Shown here: positions 1-9,251 of the stretch, piece after piece
Layout: every line of letters begins with the position of its first letter
Numbering within the stretch: the stretch's first letter is position 1
Assembly (NCBI GenBank): GCA_964441945.1
Contig: CAYTWB010000016.1
Span: 1 to 59,407 of the forward strand
DNA length: 59,407 bases
Direction of reading: 5' to 3'
DNA from: JADGQM01 sp964441945
GTDB lineage: Bacteria; Desulfobacterota; Syntrophobacteria; Syntrophobacterales; Syntrophobacteraceae
Position numbers and translations under genes: made by a program
The notes under the pieces: generated by a model
Database searches by the model: none
Told to the model about the DNA's origin: nothing
The model's input: only the letters and a program-made list of their open reading frames with translations

Positions 1-236
1 CGAATTCTCACAAGCTCAAAGGAGTTCCAACGGATTCTTGGAGATCTTCAATGAATAGGGGGCAACGGGAGACACGAGTGTTGAGACCGACTGCCTGTCA
101 GGACAAATTCCATCTAGACGCAGCAATCATTACCTTGAACGTTTTATAATGGGGTGTCCAAAACGACCCAAAAACATTCCAGATTCCTTGCCCGGTTTTT
201 GGCACCCAGCCAGTCGCGCTGATCGTGGTCACTGTT

Positions 237-424
237 TGCCCTGAAAGGGCAGGAATACCATAGCCCAGGGCAACGCCCTGGGACACGGGGCCACCTAACA
301 GGGTCTAAGCCCTGAAAGGGCGACACAAGAAGGTGTCCCGCCCTTTCAGGGCTCGCTTCGGGGGGGCGTTATCCCATCCCCAGGGCGTTGCCCTGGGCTA
401 TGATATGTTGCCCCTTTGGGGCAA
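237..424. repeat. Nested palindromic repeat cluster
   Basis: Three hairpin units lie in mirror order. The outer arms at 261-282 and 379-400 are exact reverse complements (22 bases, each itself a CCCAGGG/CCCTGGG palindrome). The inner arms at 308-322 and 340-353 form a CCCTGAAAGGGC hairpin. The overlapping short open frames on both strands between 98 and 653 follow this repeat and have no ribosome sites, so I do not call them genes. The rest of 1-767 shows nothing I recognise. Confidence 0.8.
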
Positions 425-767
425 GAGCCTGCTCGACAATTCGACAAATCGGGCAGCCCAAAACCGGACAAGAATCGGAAGCCGATTTGGACGCCCCAGT
501 TTTAGAACAAAGGTGGAAAGATCGTTGCCTACTATCGATCGCTTGCAGCCTCATAGGGGTTTCAGGCTGGGGTTCAATCGTTCGGCTATGTGTTGTTTTT
601 CATGGACGATGTATCGCTTCGATATCTTGAACAGAGCAACGGCTGGGAATTAGGAACCGGACCCAGTATAGTCATGACTGACCGGCGAAAAGAAGCTGAA
701 AGGAAAACCCCCGTTATATCTTAACGAATCGCAGCTTCCCGTGGCATACCGGCCCCCTCCGTTTTGG

Positions 768-796
768 TTGAAAAATCTTTCAGGGAACATTAAGAT
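768..796 (+). promoter_or_regulatory. Candidate sigma-70 promoter of the FtsX/OPT-like/FmdE operon
   Basis: TTGAAA at 768-773 and TAAGAT at 791-796 are separated by 17 bases, close to the consensus. The first gene of the operon begins at 941, giving an untranslated leader of about 140 bases. Single-site promoter calls by eye are weak. Confidence 0.35.
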
Positions 797-940
797 GACA
801 CTCCGCTTTCCCCTTCCGGTGAATTCCTGTGCCGTAAGGTGAACATCTCTCATCAAGCGGTGGATTGCATGCCGGAGGTGCAGTGCGCACCGGTTGGAAT
901 CCACGGATGCACCAGAACCTGCAACGCGGGTGAAACGAGA

Positions 941-1597
941 ATGTCCAAGGCAGTCGAAAGACAGGTTGTTCTGCCATTTCGCCAGGTGGTGAGGATCTCC
1001 TTCAATTCCATGATGGTCCGCCTGTCCCGGTCGCTCATTACAACGGCCACGCTCGCCCTTGCCATCGCCTTTGTGGCCTATATCTGGACGGGTTATGAAA
1101 TCCTGAATTCGGTCTGGCCGCACATTGATTCCTCCCTGCAGGAGAATGTCCTGTCGAGCGGCTACGATAGGACGGACGGGCAATTCGGGACCAGTCCCAA
1201 GGATCTGTGGCTGGCCATCCTGTCATTGATCGTCTGTGTCGTCGGCATTGTCAATGCGCAGCTCATGGCTGTGACGGAGCGGTTCAGGGAGATCGGCACC
1301 TTTAAATGCCTCGGTGCCCTCAACAGCTTTGTGGTGCGCATTTTTGTCCTCGAAGGGGTCTATCAGGGCCTTTTCGGCGGCTTTGTCGGGAGCATACTCG
1401 GCATTCTTGTGTCCACCCTTACCCTGAGCCTGAAACTGGGCTGGTGCACCATCCTTTACTGGCCGGCCCTGGGAATGCTTCTCACCATTGGCTGGAGCCT
1501 GCTCCTTGCCGCGCTCCTTTCTCTGCTGGGGGTAATGTATCCGGCACTGGTTGCGGCACGGATGGAACCGGCCGTAGCACTGCGCACGGAACAATAA
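941..1597 (+). CDS. Small FtsX-family ABC permease
   Basis: Inner-membrane permease of an FtsX/MacB-type ABC transporter, 218 residues. TM1 lies at about residues 27-46, followed by a short periplasmic stretch of about 40 residues and three further membrane segments. The hallmark cytoplasmic loop after TM2 (VTERFREIGTFKCLGA) and the closing P-A-x-x-A-A-R-x-E-P-x-x-A-L motif place it in FtsX. It lacks the roughly 250-residue periplasmic domain of MacB. The ATG at 941 is chosen; the open frame runs back to 839, but that extension is Cys/Pro-rich and unlike a permease. The ATPase gene starts 12 bases downstream, and a second FtsX permease is fused into the next-but-one gene, so the two may form a heterodimer. 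Confidence 0.8.
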   Translation: MSKAVERQVVLPFRQVVRISFNSMMVRLSRSLITTATLALAIAFVAYIWTGYEILNSVWPHIDSSLQENVLSSGYDRTDGQFGTSPKDLWLAILSLIVCVVGIVNAQLMAVTERFREIGTFKCLGALNSFVVRIFVLEGVYQGLFGGFVGSILGILVSTLTLSLKLGWCTILYWPALGMLLTIGWSLLLAALLSLLGVMYPALVAARMEPAVALRTEQ

Positions 1598-1609
1598 CAG
1601 AGGGACTCC

Positions 1610-2344
1610 ATGGAGTTGCAGGACAGCCATAATGTCGTCAGACTTGCCGAAGTGACCAAGGTCTTTCGGATGGGAAACAACGTTGTTGAAGCCCTCAAAG
1701 GGATCAACTTCGCCATCAAGGCCGGCGAATATCTCTCCATCATGGGTCCTTCCGGTTCCGGGAAGTCCACTCTCTTCAACATGATCGGGGCGCTCGACAA
1801 GCCCAGTTCGGGAAGGGTCTTCATTGACGAGGTGGACGTCGCTCAGCTCGATGCCTATGAACTGGCCTGGCTGCGCTGCAGAAAGATCGGCTACATCTTT
1901 CAGACCTTCAATCTGATTACGGTCATGACAGCCATCGAGAACGTGACACTGCCCATGATCTTTGCGGGAATGACCCGCGACGAGTACATGGAGAAAGGGA
2001 TGGAGCTCCTGGGGCTCGTTGGATTGGCGGAGCGCTATCAGCACAAGCCTCCCGAGCTCTCCGGAGGGCAGCAGCAGAGGGTTGCCGTAGCGCGCGCTCT
2101 GGCCAACAGCCCGGCCATTATCCTTGCCGACGAACCCACCGGGAACCTGGACCTTATCACGGGAGAGGAGATCATTACCCTCCTGAAGCAGCTCTCCACG
2201 GAACGGGGTGTTACCATTATCTCGGCGACCCACGACATCAAAATGCTGAACGTTTCGGACAGGATCGTGTGGATTCGCGACGGGCGAATCGACCGTGTTG
2301 AGGAACGCCGAGATCTGAAGATCTCCGTTGGCGAGGTCAAATAG
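1610..2344 (+). CDS. ABC transporter ATP-binding protein, LolD/MacB type
   Basis: Cytoplasmic ATPase of 244 residues that would power the two FtsX permeases on either side. Walker A GPSGSGKST is at 46-54, the Q-loop at Q98, the LSGGQQQR signature at 150-157, Walker B ILADEP at about 171-176 and the switch histidine at H208, all intact. The family (LolD, MacB, FtsE) normally performs mechanotransmission or lipoprotein/peptide release rather than classic uptake. The gene lies 12 bases after the first permease and its stop is 4 bases before the next start, so the three are certainly co-transcribed. Substrate unknown. Confidence 0.93.
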   Translation: MELQDSHNVVRLAEVTKVFRMGNNVVEALKGINFAIKAGEYLSIMGPSGSGKSTLFNMIGALDKPSSGRVFIDEVDVAQLDAYELAWLRCRKIGYIFQTFNLITVMTAIENVTLPMIFAGMTRDEYMEKGMELLGLVGLAERYQHKPPELSGGQQQRVAVARALANSPAIILADEPTGNLDLITGEEIITLLKQLSTERGVTIISATHDIKMLNVSDRIVWIRDGRIDRVEERRDLKISVGEVK

Positions 2345-2348
2345 GGCC

Positions 2349-5300
2349 ATGCGTCTCTTGTTGTTCTCAACCTGCCTCTGCCTGCTGCTTTGCATCACCG
2401 GCCCCGGCATCGCAGCCGAGTCCTATGAAACAATGAACGACCTGGCCTTTTTCGCCGGGCTGAAGGATCGCTCCACCGGCAGCCAGGGTTCGGATGCCGC
2501 CGCCGATTACATACTCAAAACCTTTTCCGAGGTCGGTCTTTCTGATATCGGTTCTCAGGAGTTTCTCACACCCGTTCCGGAGGCTCCACCGGCCTCCATC
2601 GAGGTGAACGGGGAAAGCCTGGACCTCTACCCATGGGGCCCGAACCTGGTCTATCTTCCCGTAACCCCCAAAGAAGGGGCCTCGGGTGCTCTCATCTACG
2701 CTGCAGACGGAAGCTTCGCGAGTTTCGACGGAAAGAACATCAAGGGCAGCATTGTGCTCATGGAGATGTCGTCCTGGGAGAACTGGACGAATGCTGCAAT
2801 GCTTGGAGCCGACGCTCTGATCTTTCTAGGGGAGCCTGCGTCCATCAAGGGTGCGTTTCATCAGAAGGATATTCCCACTCCCCTGGCTTTTCCACGATTC
2901 TGGGCGGCTCCGGAAACGGCGGAAAAGCTCAAAGGACTTGCACGGCAGGAGACCCTCGAGGCAACGGTCAAATCAAGGGCCCGATGGCAGAACAGAATGG
3001 TTCGCAACTGCTATGGCTTTCTTCCCGGCAAGCATCCTAAGCTGAAGGGGGAACTGGTCGTTCTGGAAGCATTCTACGATTCTTCCTCCCACATCCTGGG
3101 GCTGGCTCCCGGAGCGGATGAATCCACCTCGGTCTCAATGCTGCTTTCCGCTGCCCGCAAGCTGGCACGGGATCCTCCGGACCGGAGTGTGCTCTTTATT
3201 GCCACGGCCGGCAACGGGCAGGGCATTTCGGGCATGAGGCACTTCATCTGGTCTGTAACCGCTCGGAAGAAGCTTCTGAGGAAGAAATCCAAGGAACTGC
3301 TGGAACAGCGGCAACGCGTCAACCGGCAGATCGATCTCCTGCAACAGGACGATTTGATCGCTGTGACGGACCCTGCAGACCAGGAGATGGTTTTTCGTGT
3401 CCTGATGGAGCAAGCCAAGGACAAGGCTGATGCCCTCGTCAGGGAGATCCAGTATCAGCAGGCCTATAAGAAAGAGAAAATCCCGGACCATCTGGAAGAC
3501 CCCAAACCCTATCGGCACCTATCCTGGATCACGGAATTGCAGGAGCTGATGCCCGAACAGCGTCCCATGGCCGTGGACCTTCTCAAGGCCGCCCTGCCCG
3601 GGTTAAAGGCCAGGCAAAAGGAATTGAAACTGCGCCAGCAGGCGATCAAGACCGGTGATGCCCTGAGAAATCTCATCGATGAATACGAGCCGGTTCTCTT
3701 CCTGAGTTTGAATCTCTCGTCGCATTCCCCCTTTCTGGGTTTGACGGAAATAGGGGAGACCTATCCCGTTCGTGCAACCGTCAGAAGGATGGCACGGGCC
3801 GGTCGGCTGAAAACGATCCTGAATCAGCTTGCCTCCAGGACAGCTGCAGATGAGGACCTGCCGAACATGGTGGGAGTGGGCTCCGAAACCGGCCAGGACG
3901 AAGACAGTTCAGGCAGAATGGCGGCAGCCCGTTTTCTCTCCGGCGATATCGCTCAGCTGGCAGGCCTTCCGGCAGTGACACTCACAACGCTCGATGATGA
4001 TCGCTCTTTCTGGTCCACCCCTTACGACACGCTGGACCGGGTGGATCAGAAGACCGTCACCGCTCTATCCCGGTTCCTCCCCTCCCTTTTTTCCAGGCTC
4101 TTTTCTCACCCCTCGCTTCGGACCGCCATCGAGCAAGGGGTCGCCGGCATTGCCAGCCTGGAAGGGCAGGCCATGTTCATTCGCCAGGGGGAGCTCTTCC
4201 CCGATCAGCCGGCCCCCGGAACGATCATTTCGCTCATCCAGGGGGAGAGTGTATTTCGGACGACAGTGAATGAAGACGGCACTTTTTTTATTCCAGGGCT
4301 GGCGAACAAGCGGGTATCACTGGAGAAGCTCATTCTCGAGCCCTACGGACTGGACCCTGAAAGCGGCCGGGTAGTCTGGACGGCGGATAAGGTCCAAACC
4401 CGCAAGGTCAATTACCGGATCAAGGTGAAAGGGGACCTGGCGGTCACGTCACTGGTCATGTTTCATTGCCTGCAGACCGACGTGATCAACGTCTTCAATC
4501 CTCAACACATGAGCTATCTCACCAAGGCATCACTGCTCGATGCGGGCATGGAAGCGACACCGCTTCGTTACTGGTACAGCCGGGTGGATGGGCGGGATAA
4601 CATGGCCGTTTCCATCTTCCTGGAGGAGAATACACGGTTCAAGCTCCTCATGGCGGAATCGCTGCTCCGAAAGGAATTGCTCCTCCTGGGGAATTCTCCG
4701 GACCATACCATAGGGAGAGGGTTTCTGATCGGCGATCCGGCCACCATCCTCATAGCACCCTACCAGGCGGCAAAAGATCTGAAAAACCTGGTAGGAGACC
4801 GCCTGGGCAACCTCTTCCAGCACGGCATTTTGAACCGCCACCTGGAAGACCTTTACAAGACGTCCATCCAGGGGATCCAGGATTCTCAGGACGCCCTGGT
4901 CAACAACCAGTATGGGAGATTCTGGGAGCGAATTGTTTCCGCATGGGCCAGGCTGGATACGATTTACAGTGAAATCGAAAACACGCAGCACGACGTTCTG
5001 ACAGGAGTCATGTTTTTTATTGCTCTCTTCGTGCCCTTTGCCTATTGCATGGAGCGTTATCTCTTCTGCTTTCGCAATATCTATCAACAGATTACGGCTT
5101 TTCTCCTGATTCTGTTGACCACTGTTTTCACCATCCGCGGTCTGCATCCCGCGTTCAAGCTCACCTACAGCCCGATGGTGGTGATCATCGCCTTCTTCAT
5201 CGTGGGCCTGTCACTCCTGGTTTCATGGATCATCTTCATGCGGTTTGAAGAAGAGATGGCCGTCAACCAGGGCATCAGGCAACAGGGAACTCCTCAGGCC

Positions 5301-7073
5301 AGCAAATGGAAGGCTTTCGGGGCGGGGTTCGCCATCGGGGTTTCCAACCTTAACCGGCGAAAGCTCAGGACGGGGCTCACCTGTATAACGCTGATTATCC
5401 TGACCTTCACGGTCATGTCCTTCACCAGTGTGAAGAGCCTGCACAGCATCACCGATACCCGGCTTGCCGACGATGCGGCCTATGAAGGGGTGCTGTTTCG
5501 CCATCAGTACCGACTCCCGCTCACCCCGGTGACACTGGAGTACATGAAAGCGCGATTCGGGGAAGATGCGAACCTCTGGCCGAGGGCCTGGATCGACCCG
5601 CGAGACAACTCCGACCGGACCATTGCCAGGGTTTATGCGAATCAGACCTACTCACCGGTTGAAGGGGTCCTGGGGCTGGGGCACAAGGTACCGAAATACT
5701 TTCTTAAAATGGTAACACATGGCCGATGGTTCCAGACCGACACTGAAGAATCGATCCTGATGTCTCTTGCCATGGCTCAACAGCTGGGCCTGGACCCGGA
5801 GCGGGACCTCGATATCCAGGTTCAACTTTTGGGTTCTCCGTTCAGAGTGGTGGGCTATTTTGACGGGACGCATCTTGAGTCCCTGAAGGATTTGGATCAG
5901 CATCCGATCACTCCCGCCTATATCGAAGTGAGTCAGAGCGAAGAGTTGTCGGAGGTCGAGATCGAGGCCATTCAATCGGGAGAGGAGATGCTTCCCCAGA
6001 CCGAACGCTTCCGGTTCGCGAGGGCCGAGGCCACGGTCATTCTTCCTTTCAGGAAGTCCATCGATTACGGTGCGACCTTGAAGGGGATCTCCTTTATTCC
6101 AGAGCCGGATCAAAGCCCCCTCGCGATCGCCGCAGACCTTTCCACCTGGCTTGCATTTCCTCTGTTCGTTGGAGAGCACGGCACATGGTATCACAGCTCC
6201 GGCACCACCATGCGGTATCAAGGGGTAGCCAACCTGGTCGTTCCCATCCTGATTGTAGTTTTCATCACCCTGAATACCATGATCGGCCACGTCCATGAGC
6301 GGCAGCGGGAGATCGGCACCTACACTTCAGTCGGGCTGGCTCCCACTCACGTGGGCTTCCTCTTTATTGTCGAGGCGCTCTCCCTGGCAGCCATCTCCAC
6401 AGTCATTGGATACATTCTGGCCCAACTGAGCGCAAAATTCCTCGGGCACACCAGCCTCTTCTCTCAGCTGACCTTCAACTATTCATCCATGGCAAGCGTC
6501 GCCTGCATGTTTCTGGTCTTCTCGGTGGTCTTCCTGGCGGCCCTGTACCCCGCGCGGCTTGCAGCCGAAATAGCGATGCCCGATGTCAACCGTTCCTGGT
6601 CCCTCCCGGAAGCGGAAGGAGACACGATCTTCATGAACCTTCCCTTCCTCCTGAAGCACGATGAAGAAGGAGGGGTCATGCGATTCCTCTTTGCGTTCTA
6701 CCAGTCCCACCATGACATAGCCCAGGGAGCATTCATCATCGATGAGGCCAATCTCGACACTGAAGCTCCAATGGTAAAGCCCGGACAGATGCCCACCCCG
6801 GTGTGCCTTCTGATCAGAATGAACACCTGGCTGGCGCCGTTCGATTTTGGCATCAAGCAGCACGTGCAGCTCCACTGCTGCCCGTCAACAGACAATCCCG
6901 GATATCTGGAGCTCAGCCTGGTAATGATAAGGCTTTCCGGAGAGCGGTCGGCATGGGCCCGGGCCAACAAGAACTTCATCAAGGGCCTGCGAAAACAGAT
7001 GCTGCTGTGGCGCCTGCTGGAGCCGGCGGCGAGGCAGGCCTATTTCCGTGTGGATGAAGTTCCACAGGAATAG
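2349..7073 (+). CDS. M28-peptidase-like (inactive) / FtsX permease fusion
   Basis: A 1574-residue membrane protein. A signal sequence (about 1-23, ending G-I-A-A) leads into an extracytoplasmic M28-like region (about 60-580), then a short beta-rich segment near 620-690, a cluster of membrane segments near 880-970 and an FtsX permease to the end, with the REIGTYTSVGL loop. The M28 zinc site is lost: the usual A-H-x-D reads A-F242-Y-D, the G-x-D-N aspartate is E258, the catalytic Glu-Glu pair is N289-G290, and the late Y-H-x-x-x-D histidine is S556. It should therefore bind rather than cut. ATG 2349 is chosen because it opens the signal peptide; TTG 2328 would overlap the ATPase. A soluble C-terminal tail of about 150 residues follows the last membrane helix. 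Confidence 0.85.
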   Translation: MRLLLFSTCLCLLLCITGPGIAAESYETMNDLAFFAGLKDRSTGSQGSDAAADYILKTFSEVGLSDIGSQEFLTPVPEAPPASIEVNGESLDLYPWGPNLVYLPVTPKEGASGALIYAADGSFASFDGKNIKGSIVLMEMSSWENWTNAAMLGADALIFLGEPASIKGAFHQKDIPTPLAFPRFWAAPETAEKLKGLARQETLEATVKSRARWQNRMVRNCYGFLPGKHPKLKGELVVLEAFYDSSSHILGLAPGADESTSVSMLLSAARKLARDPPDRSVLFIATAGNGQGISGMRHFIWSVTARKKLLRKKSKELLEQRQRVNRQIDLLQQDDLIAVTDPADQEMVFRVLMEQAKDKADALVREIQYQQAYKKEKIPDHLEDPKPYRHLSWITELQELMPEQRPMAVDLLKAALPGLKARQKELKLRQQAIKTGDALRNLIDEYEPVLFLSLNLSSHSPFLGLTEIGETYPVRATVRRMARAGRLKTILNQLASRTAADEDLPNMVGVGSETGQDEDSSGRMAAARFLSGDIAQLAGLPAVTLTTLDDDRSFWSTPYDTLDRVDQKTVTALSRFLPSLFSRLFSHPSLRTAIEQGVAGIASLEGQAMFIRQGELFPDQPAPGTIISLIQGESVFRTTVNEDGTFFIPGLANKRVSLEKLILEPYGLDPESGRVVWTADKVQTRKVNYRIKVKGDLAVTSLVMFHCLQTDVINVFNPQHMSYLTKASLLDAGMEATPLRYWYSRVDGRDNMAVSIFLEENTRFKLLMAESLLRKELLLLGNSPDHTIGRGFLIGDPATILIAPYQAAKDLKNLVGDRLGNLFQHGILNRHLEDLYKTSIQGIQDSQDALVNNQYGRFWERIVSAWARLDTIYSEIENTQHDVLTGVMFFIALFVPFAYCMERYLFCFRNIYQQITAFLLILLTTVFTIRGLHPAFKLTYSPMVVIIAFFIVGLSLLVSWIIFMRFEEEMAVNQGIRQQGTPQASKWKAFGAGFAIGVSNLNRRKLRTGLTCITLIILTFTVMSFTSVKSLHSITDTRLADDAAYEGVLFRHQYRLPLTPVTLEYMKARFGEDANLWPRAWIDPRDNSDRTIARVYANQTYSPVEGVLGLGHKVPKYFLKMVTHGRWFQTDTEESILMSLAMAQQLGLDPERDLDIQVQLLGSPFRVVGYFDGTHLESLKDLDQHPITPAYIEVSQSEELSEVEIEAIQSGEEMLPQTERFRFARAEATVILPFRKSIDYGATLKGISFIPEPDQSPLAIAADLSTWLAFPLFVGEHGTWYHSSGTTMRYQGVANLVVPILIVVFITLNTMIGHVHERQREIGTYTSVGLAPTHVGFLFIVEALSLAAISTVIGYILAQLSAKFLGHTSLFSQLTFNYSSMASVACMFLVFSVVFLAALYPARLAAEIAMPDVNRSWSLPEAEGDTIFMNLPFLLKHDEEGGVMRFLFAFYQSHHDIAQGAFIIDEANLDTEAPMVKPGQMPTPVCLLIRMNTWLAPFDFGIKQHVQLHCCPSTDNPGYLELSLVMIRLSGERSAWARANKNFIKGLRKQMLLWRLLEPAARQAYFRVDEVPQE

Positions 7074-7091
7074 TCTCAGAGGGAATTCTGA

Positions 7092-9071
7092 ATGAAAAAA
7101 CCTTCCATACGATTTCCTGCGCTCATAGTGGGTCTGATCTTTGTCGTGGTTTTTTCTGCATTCACGCCGTACAACAATGTCAAATTGCAGAACAGTCCGC
7201 TCGCCGGCGGCCATTTCCCCCTGGCCTCCTTTGGATGTCTTCTCTTTCTGCTCGTGGCGATCAACCCCATCCTCTCACTGGTCAAAAAGGCGTGGCGGTT
7301 CAATCTCCATGAGCTGCTGCTTGTCTGGGCCATGGTCACGGTGGCCACCGGCATTGCTTACACGGGATTGCTGAGGACCTTCATCATCAATATCACGACC
7401 CCCGTGTGGTTCACCACCACCACCAGCAACCTCGGGCAGATTCTGCCCCCTATCCTGCCGGATACCCTTTTTCCCAAGAATTCCGAAATGGTCCGTACGC
7501 TATACGGGGGACTGGATGGGGGACTGGACATGACCTGGTGGGAGGTGCTCTGTCAAATTCCCTGGAGCACCTGGGTCCAGCCCATGATCTGGTGGGGTAT
7601 TTTCATCGTCCTGGTCTATACGGCCATGATGGGCATGATGGGGATATTCTCCCACCAGTGGGTTGAGAACGAGAAGATGAACTTTCCCCTGCTCAGAGTC
7701 CCGGCGATTCTTGGCGAGGAAGCCGAAGCGGGGCGACTCCTGAAGTACTTCACACACCGGTACTTCATCATCGGTTTTAGCATTCCTCTGCTTCTTCACC
7801 TTTTCAACGGCCTGGGGACTTACTATCCAGAGGTCCCTCAGATTCCGACCCTGGTCCTTGCGCAACCCTATATCCCAAAGGAAGGACTCCTTTCAGGCTT
7901 CTACAAAGCGAAAATCTACATCTATCCCGCGTTCATCGGCTTCGCTTTTCTCACTTCAAACCAGGTCTCGTTCAGTCTCTGGGGCTTTTTCATCCTGGGT
8001 GGACTCTTGCCGGGGGTGCTCCAGTCTCTCGGCTGGCACCTGCCTGCAGCTGCGCTCGGAACAACCTTCGGACCGGTTGTTTCACGAGTCGAAGAGATGC
8101 AGATGGTGGGAGCATTCGCCGTTTTCTTCCTGTTCATTGTCTGGCTTGCCAGGGACCATCTGAAGCTGCTGGTCCGATCGCTCTTTGGGGGTCATGAGTG
8201 GGTGGAAGACTATCGAGGCCTGCTTTCTCCGAGGGTTTCATTATTGGTGTTTCTGGTTGGATTCATCGGGGTCACGGTCTGGCTCAACCTTTTTGGAATG
8301 GATCTTCTCCCGACCGTTGTTTTCCTGGTGATCTGCTTCGTGCTGCAACTGGTCAATTCCCGGCTCATTTGCCAGGGCGGTCTGCCCTATCTCACTATGC
8401 CTCTGGCTCCACCCGACGGCTTTCTGGCATTTTTTCAAACCCGCATGATTGCCCCTCTGACCCTTTATCTGGGTCTCGTTGTTCAAAAGATCGTCTTCCT
8501 GGATATCAGGGAGTCGTTGATGCCCTCGCTCTTCCATTCAGCCAAGCTCTCCGAAGGGAGCAGTCCCAGGTCCCGGTTTCTTGTGGGTATTCTTCTCGCT
8601 ATTGCCGTAGGACTGGTCGTTTCCTTTGTGTCCTATCTGGCGCTCTACTATAAATTCGGGCTGAACACCCTTCCCGATGAATGGGCCGTTGAAACGGCCA
8701 GAAGGGTTCATGAGAATTTCGCTCAACTCCTGACCCACCCGGAAGAACCCAAGCGCTGGAGCATGATCTTCACCATGGTTGGTGTCGGCGTTATGACTTT
8801 TCTCGTTGCAGGCTACCATCTCTTCATCTGGTGGCCGCTCCACCCGATCGGATATCTGACCACCTACACCTCTGCGATGCAGATCCTGTGGTTCGGGTTT
8901 TTCATCGGATGGCTCTGCAACGCGCTCGTCCTGAGGTATGGCGGAGTGGCCCTCTTTAGAGAGGCAAGGCGCCTTTTTGTTGGGCTGATTGTGGGTGATA
9001 TTGTCATGGCCATTGTGTGGTTGATCGTCGGGATCTTTACTCCCATCAGCTACCACGTCCTGCCGTTGTGA
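7092..9071 (+). CDS. OPT-like polytopic membrane protein (DUF6785/DUF6784 type)
   Basis: A 659-residue inner-membrane protein with about 14 hydrophobic segments. The conserved block W-x-x-P-x-x-W-W followed by a helix and a polar W-V-E-N-E-K-x-N-F-P-L stretch (near residues 160-205) is typical of the uncharacterised DUF6785/DUF6784 proteins, which resemble oligopeptide transporters (OPT); this is family recall, not a search result. AGAGGG precedes the ATG by 8 bases. It starts 18 bases after the FtsX fusion gene, and a second member of the same broad family follows, so the pair may act together as a transporter. Substrate unknown; OPT relatives move peptides or metal chelates. Confidence 0.7.
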   Translation: MKKPSIRFPALIVGLIFVVVFSAFTPYNNVKLQNSPLAGGHFPLASFGCLLFLLVAINPILSLVKKAWRFNLHELLLVWAMVTVATGIAYTGLLRTFIINITTPVWFTTTTSNLGQILPPILPDTLFPKNSEMVRTLYGGLDGGLDMTWWEVLCQIPWSTWVQPMIWWGIFIVLVYTAMMGMMGIFSHQWVENEKMNFPLLRVPAILGEEAEAGRLLKYFTHRYFIIGFSIPLLLHLFNGLGTYYPEVPQIPTLVLAQPYIPKEGLLSGFYKAKIYIYPAFIGFAFLTSNQVSFSLWGFFILGGLLPGVLQSLGWHLPAAALGTTFGPVVSRVEEMQMVGAFAVFFLFIVWLARDHLKLLVRSLFGGHEWVEDYRGLLSPRVSLLVFLVGFIGVTVWLNLFGMDLLPTVVFLVICFVLQLVNSRLICQGGLPYLTMPLAPPDGFLAFFQTRMIAPLTLYLGLVVQKIVFLDIRESLMPSLFHSAKLSEGSSPRSRFLVGILLAIAVGLVVSFVSYLALYYKFGLNTLPDEWAVETARRVHENFAQLLTHPEEPKRWSMIFTMVGVGVMTFLVAGYHLFIWWPLHPIGYLTTYTSAMQILWFGFFIGWLCNALVLRYGGVALFREARRLFVGLIVGDIVMAIVWLIVGIFTPISYHVLPL

Positions 9072-9092
9072 GGCTGTAGCGGCGTAACCGTT

Positions 9093-9181
9093 CATTCCCC
9101 CCTTTCGTAAAGGGGGGTTAGCGGGGATTTTTCGGCGCTCCATAACAAATCCCCCCAGCCCCCCTTTGATAAAGGGGGGAG
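9093..9181. repeat. Paired CCCCCCTTT-AAAGGGGGG hairpins
   Basis: Two 21-base hairpins (9097-9117 and 9159-9179), each six C and three T, a 3-base loop, then three A and six G. Their flanks (AATCCCC-type) are mirror images, so two copies of one dispersed element sit head to head. This is the only sizeable gap in the 941-11860 operon; the hairpins could attenuate or protect the transcript between the two OPT-like genes. Confidence 0.85.
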
Positions 9182-9251
9182 GGTGTGAATGATTACGTGA
9201 CGGCCATGTGGCGAGTGAGCGAGGGGTGGGCAGTGGAGAGAAAGGCTGTGG

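Noticed and set aside
98..653. Several overlapping short open frames on both strands
   Set aside because: They run through the nested palindromic repeats, lack ribosome sites and have repeat-derived, low-quality composition.
650..1183. 177-residue open frame on the minus strand
   Set aside because: It is antisense to the start of the FtsX permease; composition is His/Arg/Gly-rich with no domain pattern.
1223..2410. 395-residue minus-strand open frame
   Set aside because: Mirror frame of the permease and ATPase genes, whose motifs are unambiguous on the plus strand.
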